From Raphanus sativus (taxonomy: Eukaryota; Streptophyta; Magnoliopsida; Brassicales; Brassicaceae): DNA of 64,000 nt. Shown one piece after another: positions 49,643-61,810 of the stretch; position 1 is the first letter of the stretch, and the number at the start of each line of letters is the position of its first letter. Below the pieces are notes generated by a model. That model was given only the letters and a program-made list of their open reading frames with translations. It searched no databases and was not told where the DNA came from. The translations under genes and the position numbers were made by a program. The stretch covers positions 5,888,668 through 5,952,667 of the forward strand of contig NC_079519.1 of NCBI RefSeq assembly GCF_000801105.2. The letters run 5' to 3'.

Positions 49643-52436
49643 TCAATACCTCTCTCCAAACCGGAGAAAGAAAGCGCCGGTTCCACGATTGTGATCTACA
49701 GCATACTCAGCACGTACTTGGCCTAGTTTCACACCCAAACCATACGATGAGCCATGTCCCATTCTCCTGTAAGCCGCCGTTGGATTCCCCTTCACGTCCT
49801 TTGAGCTCCCTAAATCGTTGCCATGCTCAGCAAATGCATACACGTGTGTGTTCTTCACAGGGACTCTAATCTCAGCACTCAACTATAACACCACCAATCA
49901 GAAATTTAGGGAATAAAAGATATAAATGATTAATGTATTTGAGTTTGTTAGTATTTGCTTACCTCGAGAATGTTTCTCGCCGCACCTAGCTCTCCCATGG
50001 TGTAGCCACGAACAGAGTTAGGTCCACCAATAGCAAAAGATTCGTAGCTTGGAAGATCACCTACACAGCTACCGTAATGGCCATGGAGGACTAGCACAGG
50101 CGGTTGTGGTATACCGGATCCTTCTTTAACACGTTTCAGCTGAATGAATTTTGTCAAACTTAGTTGGTGGCGGTTGAAGAAAGGGCACTTGCTTCCTATA
50201 CCCAATCCTTGATCCACCTGAAAGACAGTCCTATCTCCAACAATGGCACCATTCACAAACTTGGTGTTGTCTCTGGTTACGTTGGCTTGTAGAAACGCTA
50301 CACGGTCAACACCGGTGCCACTTAGAGTTGTTGGAGGTCCATCATCACTGGTTCCTCCATCAGGTAATAACCTCATACCACTTTTACAGATTTGAATGTT
50401 TCCATCTCTGGTTGTTATCTCTTCCAACACAAGTCCATAAGTGGATTTACTCTGACGGGTGAAGTTCTGCACAAAAAAAAACAGTGATTTATTAAGTTGC
50501 TTGTAAGACAAGAAAAACAAGTTGACCATAGGAGACCTAGTTTTACCTCGGTAATATTAGCTTTCAGTCCAACTCGGTCCACCACCAATGGAGGCACTAG
50601 TTCCTCAAATCCGGGGCCCCCAGTGAACACTGGGCTAAGTTTTCTGCTGTTGAAGGCGCTTGTTTTGAAGATACGGTTTCGAGAATTGTAAACACCGTCC
50701 AGATGTGGGTGTACATACTCGAGCTTAAACGCAAGATCATCCTGAGAGAAAACAATGTACAATTTGAACAGACCAGATATGTATCAGAATAAAATCATAT
50801 AGAAACCGAGTGTACGTACCTCAGGATTTAAGAGGTTGCTAGTGGTCACTGAACCCATGAAGGTTCGGTTAAGACCGTGGATGTTTTTGTGTTCGAAACT
50901 AACAGATCCTCCTGGCTGGAACGACTCCTAAACAATGGACATAGAAAACCTCATTGGAAAACTTTATAAGGTTCCAAATTATAACTAGACAATGCAATAA
51001 ATGAATACCAATGAAGGAGCTCCTCCAGGTCCAGGTACAATATTCCATTCTGTACTGACTTCTGCTGATTTCTTATCTGCCTCCCTAAGGTTGATCTCAA
51101 CAATAACACCTCCTTCGTTTTTCTCATCGGCCCGGGGAATGATCTCGACGTTAGAGAACAAGTTCAAAGAAAAAATGTTCTTCACAGCTTGGTTCGCAGC
51201 TTTCATGTTGAGCACATGACCTGGACGTAGCTGTCAACCAAAAACAAACACAATATACCATTAACCAAAAATGTTTAAACTTCCAAGAATTGAGTAAAGT
51301 AGATACAATACCTGTTTGGGAATTTCCCTGTGGATGATAGGAATCTGTGTGTGACCTTCAACCACATTACCAAGCTTGTCTTGAAACTGGATAACAACCC
51401 TTGTTATGTCTCCTTCAGAGACTTCACAGACAAGTTCCTTAGAGTTCAAGCTCCCAAAGTTGGTAACGTTTGCATACGCGTACCCATTGTCTCGATACCA
51501 TTTCACAACTCTATCACCGATCCTCCGCAGAAGGCTGGCACTAACGTTCTTCTGATCCCTAAGCATAAGCATCATCTCTCTTTGAACCGGTCCTGGAAGC
51601 ATACAAGGCCTCGCCTTGTCGATCCTCCGTTTGTAATCCTTCTCCTGGTTCCTATAATACTCAATCATCTCTCTATCCGTCATATCCGAGTCAGTGGGTA
51701 CGGGCTTAGGTTGTGTCATTAGCCCGACGTTGATGCAACGGAACCTCTCCGCGGATTTCCACGTGCTCTCCACGAAAGAGAATGTGAGACCTAGGGTTCC
51801 GTCAGGTTTCGTGTTCCCCAAGAGATCGACTTTTTCGAACATACCTGAAGAAGTTAGGGTTTCTAGGTCGTTCTGAAGTTGAGCTTTTGTGTGGATTTCT
51901 CCTGGATGAATCGGTACCATCTCGGAGAGTGAGTCTTCCGCGGGGGCGGTGGTTTTGCTCCGCCGGTCGAAGAAGAGAACGTCGGAGATTTTGTACTTTT
52001 TTAAACCACTGAGCTTGTTCAGCTGAACCACAATGTTCGCCGGTAACCCGTGAGAATCCCAGTCCGGTGAGTGTTTCTCGTCTGCGACGGCCACTGGAGT
52101 CGCCAGAGAGAACAAGTCCCTCCATAAGCCACCATCTCCTCCTCCTCCTCCGCCGCTGAAAGTCGAGGAGAACTGAGACGCGGCGGGCGAAATCGAGCCG
52201 AAGAAAAGAGACTTTCCCAGCGATTTGAGGAGATGGCCGCTAGAGGAAGGCTCCGTGTTCCGGTTAGGTGAGCTGCAGCAACATATAAGAGATGGGAAGC
52301 GAGGGGAAGGAGCGTTGTTGAGGAGTTCGTGAGAGGAAGAAGGAGCTGAGTGTTTGCGGGGAGTGGGGAGATGAGAGTTGGTGGTTGAAACCTCCGGTAG
52401 CAAGATAAGCTGCCCGTTGATGGCGAATTTTGACAT
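49643..52436 (-). CDS. TOC75: Toc75-like protein-import channel of the chloroplast outer envelope
   Basis: Omp85-family beta-barrel, the translocation channel of the TOC complex. Six exons on the minus strand: 52436-51312, 51230-51009, 50927-50820, 50741-50547, 50466-49963 and 49882-49643. All introns are GT-AG and phase 0, giving 797 residues (Arabidopsis Toc75-III is about 818). Start MSKFAINGQL matches the MAAFSVNGQL start of Toc75-III; an upstream in-frame Met (52526) is less likely. In order: transit peptide; a short Gly stretch (about residues 80-90); SPDWDSHGLPANIVV; POTRA domains to about residue 450; and a C-terminal barrel with the conserved GGPNSVRGY loop and the final FLRFGERY. 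The Gly stretch is much shorter than in Toc75-III. No stops or frameshifts. Arabidopsis Toc75-III is on chromosome 3, so this copy looks transposed or lineage-specific. Confidence 0.92.
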
Positions 52437-52652
52437 GGCGGAGAGGAGAGAGAGAAGGTTTTGACTTGCGGGGAAAGCTATTGACCTCTTGGTGAAACAG
52501 TTGTGTATTAAAATTATTGTTAGCACTTTAGCATATATCTTGGATCAGACAAAAGTTATTTAGGTCATAAAAGTTATGTATTAGAATTTATTTATGTATA
52601 TTAACAATTTTATTTTTATTTAATTGTGTTAATTATTAGAAAATGTGTAACC

Positions 52653-52697
52653 AGAATAGGTTCTTTTTATGTCAAAAAAATAGAATAGGTTCTTTTT
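52653..52697 (+). mobile_element. Tail-only insertion with 16-bp target duplication
   Basis: AGAATAGGTTCTTTTT occurs exactly at 52653-52668 and 52682-52697. The 13 bases between are ATGTC, seven A and T. ATGTC plus poly(A) is also how the retroposon at 62216-63129 ends, making that family a candidate source. It lies about 220 bp upstream of the Toc75 ATG. Confidence 0.75.
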
Positions 52698-52954
52698 CTC
52701 GAAAATATATTATTCAATTTAAAGATTACTTATAATAAAATTACTTACCAAAACCATTGGATATATATCTTTTTTTTTGAAAAAAAGTTTTCAATTTAAA
52801 TACTAGAAAGATATATAGATAAGGTTTAAGGACCTTAGAATTCAAAGATAAAATAGTATAAACAGTTTTAAAGTTAACCAGATTTTGATCTGCGCGTCTG
52901 CGTAGATTTGTTTTTTCAAAAATGTTGTTATTTGTTTTTATGTCAATATTAGGG

Positions 52955-53121
52955 TTCAACAAAAAATCCGAAGAACCGAACCGAACCCGATCCGAAAGTT
53001 AGTACCAAACTCAAACTGAAATTGATTAGATATTCGAATTATTTAAAATTTTGTTATTTAGATAACCGAATATGATCTGAACGAAAGTATTTTGGGTACA
53101 CGAATGTATTCGAAATAGATT

Positions 53122-53162
<41 letters not shown>

Positions 53163-53615
53163 TATTTTTAGATTTAAAGTATATAAAACATCCAAAATAT
53201 ATATGATACTTTTAAGTTGGTTTAAAAACTTGAAGATATATACAAATAGTTAAAAGTAAATTTCTAAAATAGTTAAAATATATTCAAAACATCAAAAATA
53301 TTTAAAATAATAATTGATTTTCTATCCAAATATTAAATCAAACCAATTTATATGTTAAGTTTAGGTATTCTAACATATGTTATTCAAATTTATATGTAAT
53401 ATTTTATTTTGTTTATCGAGTTTTAGAAATTAAAGTATAAAATGAATTTTTAAAATAATTTAAATGGGTTATACGAACCCGCAAAGATCTGAATCGAACA
53501 TGAACAAAATTTAGAAATATCTAAATGAGGCTGAAATATTTGATCTCGGAAACTCGAAACCCAAACAGATCCGAACCAAATCCGAATGGATACCTAAACG
53601 CCTACCCTTAGTAAC
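52955..53615. mobile_element. Degraded hAT-like MITE
   Basis: Left end TAGGGTTCAACA and right end near CCTACCCTTA, with CCGAACCG-type motifs inside each end and an AT-rich core that includes an (AT)n run at about 53126-53158. Possible target duplication is only 6 of 8 matching. Confidence 0.45.
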
Positions 53616-54034
53616 TATTATATATCATATATGTCATCATATAATTAATCGTATTTTATATGTGTCATCATATAAGTTAACCATATAATTAATAATATTT
53701 TATATGTATCATCGTATATATTATATTTTAAAATTTGAATATGAAATACAAAACCATAATTTAAATTGGTATATGAAACTGTTTATTTGTATTTTTCTTA
53801 TATATATTGAAAACATTTATTTAATAATGGTTGTTAGAAAATATTTTAGTAAAAATGTTAGGAATTGTATATTTTGAATTTTTTTAAAAAATGATTTTAT
53901 AGTTTTTCTCATCTTCCAAAATGTATTCGACTTAAAAAAAATTACATGATAGTAGAAAAATGTATATTACACCATCAGTCTTAAGAATTGTATATTTTGA
54001 ATTTAATTACGTGGCTAATGATTTATATATTTTA
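53616..54034. other. AT-rich spacer
   Basis: Contains two copies of a TAAGAATTGTATATTTTGAATTT-type unit (near 53861 and 53982) and an ATATGTATCATC/ATATGTGTCATC repeat. No gene. Confidence 0.4.
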
Positions 54035-55143
54035 CTAGATTCTGACCCGCCCTTCAGAGGGCGGGTATATTTTTTGTTTATAATTTTTTATTTGTGTTTT
54101 ATTTATAATCATATTTACTATATTTAAAAATTATTAGTTAAAAGTTTTGATAATTATATTGAATTTGTGATGTTATATAACTATACACTTGTACACAATA
54201 TTTTGAAACCGATCCGGATTCGCGATTAAACCGGCAAACCCGTGGATCTGGTATGTAATTCAGTTTGAGTTTTAGGAAAAACATCATTGTTTAATAATCT
54301 GGTAAAACCCACGAAACTCGGTAAAACCCACGGAAACCCGGTAAAACCCATGGAAATCCGCTAAAACTCAAAACTCGGTTACCAGTTGAACCACTGGTTA
54401 AACCAATACGTAATTTTTAATTATTAACTTTTAGATTTTTAATTATATTATTAGAATATGTTTGTATTCTAATTAGGAAATTAGATTTTTGGTTTTTATA
54501 TAAAAAATATATATATATGATCTTGTGGATTATGAATCTATTAACAAATCTAATTGTTGTGATTTGGTATTAGTTTATTTTTGTTATCAATTATCAATTA
54601 TAATTTTATGTTTTACTTTTAGATTATTTTAGATTTAAAATTTAATTTTATTATTTACAATAGACATTTAAATACTTAAAAAGTTATTAATATTTTGTAA
54701 AATTTAGTTCAAGCATATGAGCCTTTCATAGAAAACCTATCCGTATACATACATATCCACTTTCTATATTTTATAAAATAGGAGTAAGGAAAAAATACAT
54801 AAATTATATCATATATGTAGAAGGCGGTTATATTTTGATTCCTGAATATTTTTGGTTGTTAAATAAATACTATGATTTTGGAATTAGATATAGGATAATT
54901 AATAGGTGAAGTAAAAGAGTAAGGAAAATGAAACAAAAATATATATATTCGTACATTTATGTTGCAATATTTGTAGCCTTTAAAAATAGGATTTAGTGGT
55001 TATGGAGGTTGACTATATATTAAGTTATGCAGTTTTCTTATTATTATTATATGGTTACTTTAGTTAGTTATATTTGGATGCTACTTTTTTAAATTGGACT
55101 TAACCCATATCAATTGGACATGTTGGAGAATTAATAATATTGA
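54035..55143 (-). mobile_element. Helitron, 1109 bp
   Basis: On the minus strand the 5' end is TCAATATTATTAATT from 55143. The 3' end is a GC-rich hairpin (ACCCGCCCT...AGGGCGGGT) then TCAGAAT-CTAG at 54038-54035, followed by T. No coding capacity. Its 5' end directly touches the 3' end of the next Helitron. Confidence 0.75.
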
Positions 55144-56381
55144 CTAGATTTTGACCCGCCCTTTAAAGGGCGGGTATATTTTTTGTTTTAATTTAATTTT
55201 TATATTTGTGTGTTTTTGTGATTAAATATTTATTTTTTCTATTTGTAGTCATATTTGTGTATAAATATTAATCAAAATATATTTTATTAAATAATAGAAA
55301 TTTAAAAATTGATCATGTATATGCTCTGTTAGGGCTGGTTGCCGGTCAAACCCGCTAACCCGCAGGTTTTAGTTTTGTTTTAGTCAAAAAATATGACTCG
55401 CACAACCCGCAAACAAATAATTTTTACTGGAACCCTCCTATTTAATTTGGCAGATCCGGTATACGCTCTTTTAGGGTTGGGTTGTCGGTCGAACCCGCCA
55501 ACCCGCGGATTTCAATTTTGTTTTGGTCAAAAATATGACCTGAACAACCTGCAAACAAATAATTTGTATTGGCACCCGCCCATTTAATTTGGCAGTTATC
55601 AGCGGGTTATAAATTTTTATAAAATAATTATTTAATTTAATTATTATAAACTATATATTTATAATAAAAATTATATATTTTTAATTTTTTTTTTTTCAAA
55701 TTACCATATTTTTTTTAAAAAAATTACTTTTCTTTTCATTCTTTAAAATATTTTTCGGGTTGGCGGGTACCTGCAATCCAAAATCTACCAACCCGCACCC
55801 TTCCAAATAAAATATTCATAATCCGTATCCGCAAATCGATTTTTTCAAATATACCCGCCTTTTGAACCGGAACTAAACCGTAAACCAAATACATCCAAAT
55901 TTTTAAAATAAAATTATATACCCACAAATATTAATTATATTTAGTTTCTAAATAACTATATATACTAAAATACTATTTATTAATCAAATTACCCAAATAT
56001 TTTTATCCATAAATTTAAAATAAAAGTTGGCATATTTATTTATTTATATGTAAACATAGTAATATAAATGCTATTAATTGTTATTGATATTATATATATA
56101 TATATATACATAATGGTATGAGGCATGGGGAATCAAAGAATAGTTATAGATAATTACATGCCAAACACTGGCGGTTGTTATTTAAAAACGTGGGTTATAA
56201 ATTGAATAAAAAATATTTCCCTAGAATATAGGAAGGAGAAGTTTTAATAAACTGAAAAATTACGTGTAGGTATTGGAGTATATTTATATGTGATTAATGG
56301 TAGTTAGTTATTAAAAAGTAAAATTTAAAAAATGGGCACAACTAATATCAACTGGTCATACTGAATAATTAATAGTATAGA
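55144..56381 (-). mobile_element. Helitron, 1238 bp, abutting its neighbour
   Basis: Minus strand 5' end TCTATACTATTAATT from 56381, preceded by A. The 3' end is hairpin ACCCGCCCTTT/AAAGGGCGGGT, then CAAAAT-CTAG at 55147-55144, followed by T, which is the first base of the adjacent Helitron's TC end. It contains three GGTTGGCGGGT/ACCCGC-type segments at 55330-55610 and 55755-55870. Non-autonomous. Confidence 0.8.
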
Positions 56382-57238
56382 TGTTTAGTTTGCAGAGCAA
56401 GGTAAAGCGACGCAGGGGAAGAGTTAAATTAAACTTGGTCCATTTGGTTTTACGTTTAATTTGTTTGCGCTGGTTTAGTGAAGTTCTGTCTGTTTACGTT
56501 AATTTTATATGTCGCCGGTTTAGTGATTTCACCGAAAAAAGTTGGATAAGGAACTTAATGAAACGACAGATGATAGGGCCAATGACATGAGTATGTAAAT
56601 AAATAGAAAAAATCAGTCCAGCTTTAATAGATTAGATGAAACAAACAAGCAACTTAGTAGAATAGAGGCAGCACTTAACAAAATTTTGATGTGAACCTAG
56701 GGATGAGAACCTCTTCCTTGACCTCTCTTTTCTTTCCCTGTAACAGTAAACCATTCCATCTCCTTGAGCTTTTGACATGGCTTTAAGGGTCTACCACCTC
56801 GTGACCTTAGTGTTGATTCATCATCTACAAACGGGTCTAGGAGATGTGTTGTGGAAGTATCATGAAGACAAAAGTGAATGGTAATGGAAAATTTTAGAAG
56901 AAAAGTTCCTTGGCTGGTGGGACATTCGATGGTTCTTTGGCATCAGTACTATCTAATACCGCAAAATAAATTGTCATGAACAAATGGTATCAAAGACGGA
57001 GAGGAGTTAGAATTATCAACCACAGTAACAACATTCTCAATTGGATATATATCTTTGTTATTATTTTTGTTTCTCTATCCACTTTCTCTTGAAGTTTATC
57101 ACCATCTCAACAATAGAAATCAATAATATACTTTTAATTCTATAATATTTCGTTAATTTTTGTTCTTTTTTCTTGATGGGCCGATGCTTTCTCAGCGTAT
57201 TTACGATCTCTCTCCGGTTGGACGATTTAATTAAGAAA
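56382..57238. other. Spacer with a possible coding remnant
   Basis: Between two Helitrons. On the minus strand 56877-56697 a short frame contains STLRSRGGRPLKPCQKL and MEWFTVTGKEKRGQG before a TAG. The basic GRP-rich end resembles tails of retroelement ORF1 proteins or of a captured gene, but no family could be assigned. The rest shows nothing. Confidence 0.3.
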
Positions 57239-57962
57239 CTAGATTTTGACCCGCGCTTTCAAAGCGCGGGTTTATGTTTGGTGAAAATTTTATATAATCA
57301 CATTTATATAATCCGTCTTGTATATGTATTTATATAATCCGTCTCATATATGTATTTTATATCCAGATTTATGTTCGGTAAAATTATATTATACATGTAT
57401 TTTTAGGTTTTTAATTTTGAATTAGATATTTTAAATATAAATCAATATAACAATTTTATAGTTTTGATCGGTGTTTTGAAATTCGATTGAGACCTGCGGT
57501 TGAACAGATTACCGGTTGATCAAAGATAAATTCAGTTCGGGTTTGAAAAAAAAAATTTAAAAATCTAATAAAAACTACTAAAATCGAAATTCAGTTACTG
57601 GTTGAACCACTGGTTGAACCAATAAACAATTTTTATTTTTTATAAATAAATTTTGTTAGATAGTTGGGATTATATTTAGGAAAAAGCGGTTTAAAACCAA
57701 ACCATTAAATAGTTTGAGAAAAAACGATGTAGTTTCAAACATGTCCGGTTGGAAAAATATTAAAATGATGCAGTATCAAACACGGAATAATCACATACCA
57801 AAATTGAATTAGGAAACCGGTGGTTAATGACAAACCAAAAACAATTAAAAAAGAAACCAATGCAAAATGTCCAAAATGTCATTAATGAATACAAAAGAAA
57901 GCCTCTTTAATAGGGATAAACAGAGTAAAAATCCAAATGTGCTTCTACTTTAATAGTATAGA
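57239..57962 (-). mobile_element. Helitron, 724 bp
   Basis: Minus strand 5' end TCTATACTATTAAAG from 57962, preceded by A. The 3' end is hairpin ACCCGCGCTTT/AAAGCGCGGGT, then CAAAAT-CTAG at 57242-57239, followed by T. Both ends match the Helitron at 55144-56381, so they are the same family. Confidence 0.8.
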
Positions 57963-58004
57963 TGCATATAACATACTTATTTATAGTTTTTTTATTGTTG
58001 ATCC

Positions 58005-58205
58005 AGGCCCGTGGGCTTCACCTCTGCTGTCTCTCAGCATGTGGGAACCACCTCCGCCCGATGATCCATGTTATGAAAATCGGTCAATTCATACATCAAC
58101 AGAAGACCGCGGTCCCGATCAGTACATACACTCGATCACAGTGGTTAAAGGACATGTTAATATATTTTTGGTACCCAGGTTTGAATCCCCTTATCCTCCA
58201 TTTTA
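58005..58205 (+). repeat. Dispersed repeat with tRNA-like A and B boxes
   Basis: GATCACAGTGGTTAAAGG (about 58133-58150) resembles a pol III A box, and GGTTTGAATCC (about 58182-58192) resembles a B box, about 32 bp apart as in tRNA-derived SINEs. Upstream is an unusual GC-rich stretch (GGAACCACCTCCGCCCGATG). No flanking duplication or clear A-tail was found, and no cloverleaf forms, so it is not a functional tRNA gene. Confidence 0.35.
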
Positions 58206-58597
58206 GTTAGAATTTATTTTTATTAATTATTAATTATTTAAAATATAAAAAGCCACGTAATCAATATTTAACGGATAATTTAGACTCCGTTTTTTTGATT
58301 AACGGATAAACGGTCAATGTATGTAAAAACCAATTTTTGTTAATTAATGTATGAAATTTGAATATATTATGTGTTGATGCATGTTTTAGTAAAAGGTATC
58401 AATGTATGTATTGATCAGGACAGGAAGGTGGAAAGACATGTTTACTAGTTTTGCAATTAGCATCTTGGTGTGTGTTTATTCTCACTTCTATGGCAACAAA
58501 AGTCATTTTTTCTACAAGTTACTTATCTTTTACCGACAACTCAATCATGCTTAACTTTTATTTTTTTTTTAGATAAAAACAATTTTTATTTTGTCAA

Positions 58598-60280
58598 CTA
58601 GGTGATTCTTCCGTGCTCATACACGGGTATAAGTGTTAAAAATAATATCATAATAACTGATTTATATTATTTTAAAATAATTTTATGTTATATATATGAT
58701 TTGTTATAAATAATATTATATTATTTTAATTAAACTTATGATTCTACATATATAATGTCCAGTCAATTTGGTTATTGTTTGGATCTATTGGATTGGATCT
58801 ACTTCTCAAATTTCAACTATAATTTTTTTTTGTTATTAATAGATTAAGTTTTGTCATTTGCATTTAAATGGTTGTTAAGTTATTTTTCAAATGTTAAAAA
58901 ATAAATACCCAAAACATTTATTGTGAATTACTTTTGAGAAATCATTTTATATAAATAAAATATTAAGTTACTTTGAGAATTCATATATTTTTAAATTTGT
59001 ATAGTTTAATAAAAATATAAAGAAACTGTAAAAGAAACTTTGTAATTTAATAAAAAAAAATTTGCAAGAAAATAAGTAAATAACCCAGTAATATTAATTG
59101 AAAAATATTATCTTTAATCATCTAATAAAATAGATCAATATAAATAAAATATTGTTATTACTGTTATAATATTTACTATTATTTTATGATAATGTTTAAA
59201 ATGGAATATTTTTTTAATATCAAGATTATTTTTTGTTAACTTTCCTTTTTTATATAACCAAATTATGTATGGTATTTATTTTTCGCTTTTTTTTTTAATT
59301 TATAATTTTCTTTTTAACACTTTTTCATTATTGAAAAGATATATAGAAAAACGGAAACTAATTTTTTATATATTGTTAAAAATTAAGTATGATACTTTTA
59401 ATTCATTAATGATAATTTTGTAATTAACTGTCGCAATAATCATCGTGAGCACTAATACCTAAAAAATAGTTTTTCAAATAATATTAGAGAGATTCATCAA
59501 TCATAATTTTATATTCTAGTCTTTAAGTAAATAAATTAAAATAAATTATGATCATCCATAACTAAATATGAATTTTAGTATTACGTGAAAAGAATATATG
59601 TTACGTGATGATTTTCTAATTCATTAATGGTCATATATTGAGTTGTGCCTTTAATAAGGGGTATGTAAAAATCAAATATATGTTTAGTCATGATTTCATT
59701 CAATTTATTGTCAATTTATATATTTAAAATTAGAATCTTAGATAATCTTTTTATCTATTTCTTTTGGTTAAATGTATTATATCAACTTGTACAAAATTAC
59801 TGAAAATCATAGAAAAATTGTATAGTTAGCAAAGACTAAAACTAAAAATATATATATAAAAAATTTAGATATCTTAAAAAGCTAATGATATTACGATTAA
59901 AATTTATATTTTTTTTAAATGCAGAAAATTTTAGATAATAAAAACTTTATATTTATAAAAGTAAAATTAAATAATATTTCGAAATTGAAAATGTCATATT
60001 TGAATATATTTATTTTAGCGATGATTTATGAATTATTACCATATTCTAAAAAATTACCAAAAATATAAATCAAGATTAAATGTAATATATGAGTTCCTGC
60101 CATATTTTAAAAAGTTTTCCAAAAATATATATATCAGCATTAATTGTAATTGTCCATGTCATATTTAACCATATGACATGTCATCAATTTTAATAGCCAC
60201 GTCACATTTTTTTTTTGCGAAAACGATTGTAGAGAGGACATGTGGCAAATCACTTCGCAAATAATGTCTAGGGGACTAGA
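58598..60280 (-). mobile_element. Helitron(s): one 3' end, two candidate 5' ends
   Basis: The minus-strand 3' end is hairpin CCGTG/GCACGG with spacer AAGAATCAC then CTAG at 58601-58598, followed by T. The nearest 5' end is TCTCTCTAATATTATTTG from 59492 (preceded by A), giving 895 bp. A second 5' end, TCTAGTCCCCTAGACATT, starts at 60280 (preceded by A), giving 1683 bp. Either one element nested in another has lost its own 3' end, or the element has two heads. No coding capacity. Confidence 0.6.
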
Positions 60281-60485
60281 TAAAAAACAAGTTAATGATA
60301 TAAAATTTAGGAATTATTGCTTTATGAAGTAGAAACTAGAATACCACATTAGAGATTTAGAGATGCTTTAGTTTCCGGTTAGCAGAGGAATTTCAGAAGG
60401 TTTAACTTCCAAAAATCATAAAACCGATGGCGTTAAACAACATAACGGCGAGCATTCGCACTCTATTATCACAGAAACAGACAGG

Positions 60486-60539
60486 AAAACTATTTTACAT
60501 AGTTCCAAAAAAAAAGAAAAAAAAACTATTTTACATAGT
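60486..60539 (+). mobile_element. Tail-only insertion with 18-bp target duplication
   Basis: AAAACTATTTTACATAGT occurs exactly at 60486-60503 and 60522-60539. The 18 bases between are TCC followed by A residues with one G. Confidence 0.75.
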
Positions 60540-60620
60540 CTGAGTTTTCTCACAGCATGTGATCATGATCAATGCATTTTTGGAGGTAGGGAAAATATAG
60601 GAAATGGTTATTTGGTAGTA

Positions 60621-61217
60621 TCTGTTGATAGGGGTGGGCACGGAGCGGATATCCGGATTTTTAAGGATATCCGTGATCCGATCCGTTCCTTACGAATATT
60701 CGATTTTTCGATTCGATCCGATCCGTAACTCTTCGGATATCCGGTGCACCGGATATCCGCGAATATCCGAATTTTTGCCGGTTATCCGATTCGATCCGTA
60801 AAAAAATAATAAAAATTAAAAAAATAAATAAAAATAAAAGAAAAAGAAGAAAATATAATAAAATAATAATATATCATCATAATTTTCCAAAAAAACCATA
60901 TACTTTCAAAAAAATTAATAACTAAATAATTAATTTAGTGAATAAAAACATTATAAAACTTATATAGAGATATAAAAGTATATATATTATATAATTTTAT
61001 AAACATGTATACATATATATTTATATAACGGATCGGATCGGATATCCGTTTCTAAAAATATTAGTATTTGTGATTTGCTTCGTCTTTGACGGATATTGGA
61101 TTTTAGTATTTGCTTCGATTTGTTAAGTTACGGATATTCGAAATTTTCGGATCGAATCGAAACGAATAACGAATCGAATCAAAATTTACGGATATTTTGT
61201 CCATCCCTATCTGTTGA
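60621..61217. mobile_element. hAT-type MITE, 581 bp, exact 8-bp duplication
   Basis: The element is 60629-61209 between two copies of TCTGTTGA (60621-60628 and 61210-61217). Ends are TAGGGGTGGGCA and the complement TGTCCATCCCTA. Each end carries clustered GGATATCCG and GATCCGATCC motifs; the core is AT-rich and non-coding. This is the best-preserved MITE in the window. Confidence 0.88.
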
Positions 61218-61369
61218 CATATAATTTTTCAAAAGTCGTCTTAGTTAACTTGGGGACTGTGAATCTACAGAACAACTTGACTTGTCAAGCGTTGTGTTTA
61301 TGTGATAAAGACAAATATGTAGACAATTCTTTATTTTATTTTTTTTACTCGAACACCACGTATTATTAA

Positions 61370-61810
61370 TTCAAAGCGAAACGGTTAGCCTGTGAAACTA
61401 GCCAACTCGAAATTACAGGATTTACATGAGAAAATAGAGAATTCTTGGATCGAGCTCTTTTGGCAAGGAGATCGGCCCTTACATTATGCTTTCTTGCAAT
61501 AAAAGAAATAGAAAAATCAGTGAACATAGCTCTTTTGGATCGAATTCATTCCACTCTGATGCCAATATCGGTCATTCTTCTTCCTCATTTAACAGTTTGA
61601 CACGCTGTAGACAGTCCGATTGAAAGGATATTGATGTATATCCCAACTGCATCGCAGTTTCCATTACACACAGCAAGATATTAAACTCGGCATGCAAGGA
61701 GGATAGAACTTGGTCTATCCCGAAAGAACCATAGATGATAATCTCTGGTTCGGTTTCAATAATACAACCACCCCCAACAAAGTCTGAGTTTTTCACCCAA
61801 GATGCATAGA
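61370..61810 (-). pseudogene. LINE RNase H-like domain, frameshifted
   Basis: On the minus strand from about 61810: ASWVKNSDFVGGGCII, LSSLHAEFNILLCVMETA and ISFQSDCLQRV, the first three conserved blocks of the RVT_3 domain. Then, after a stop and frame changes, SISFIARKHNVRADLLAKRA, the final block. The frame ends at a TAA near 61370. It is the same domain as at bases 3-188 but too diverged to be a recent copy. Confidence 0.75.

Noticed and set aside
49643..52436. Assignment of this gene as OEP80 (Toc75-V)
   Set aside because: Length, the MSKFAINGQL start, the Gly tract and the SPDWDSHGLPANIVV block fit Toc75, not the shorter OEP80.
58130..58200. Functional tRNA gene
   Set aside because: A and B box resemblance only; no acceptor stem or cloverleaf can be drawn.
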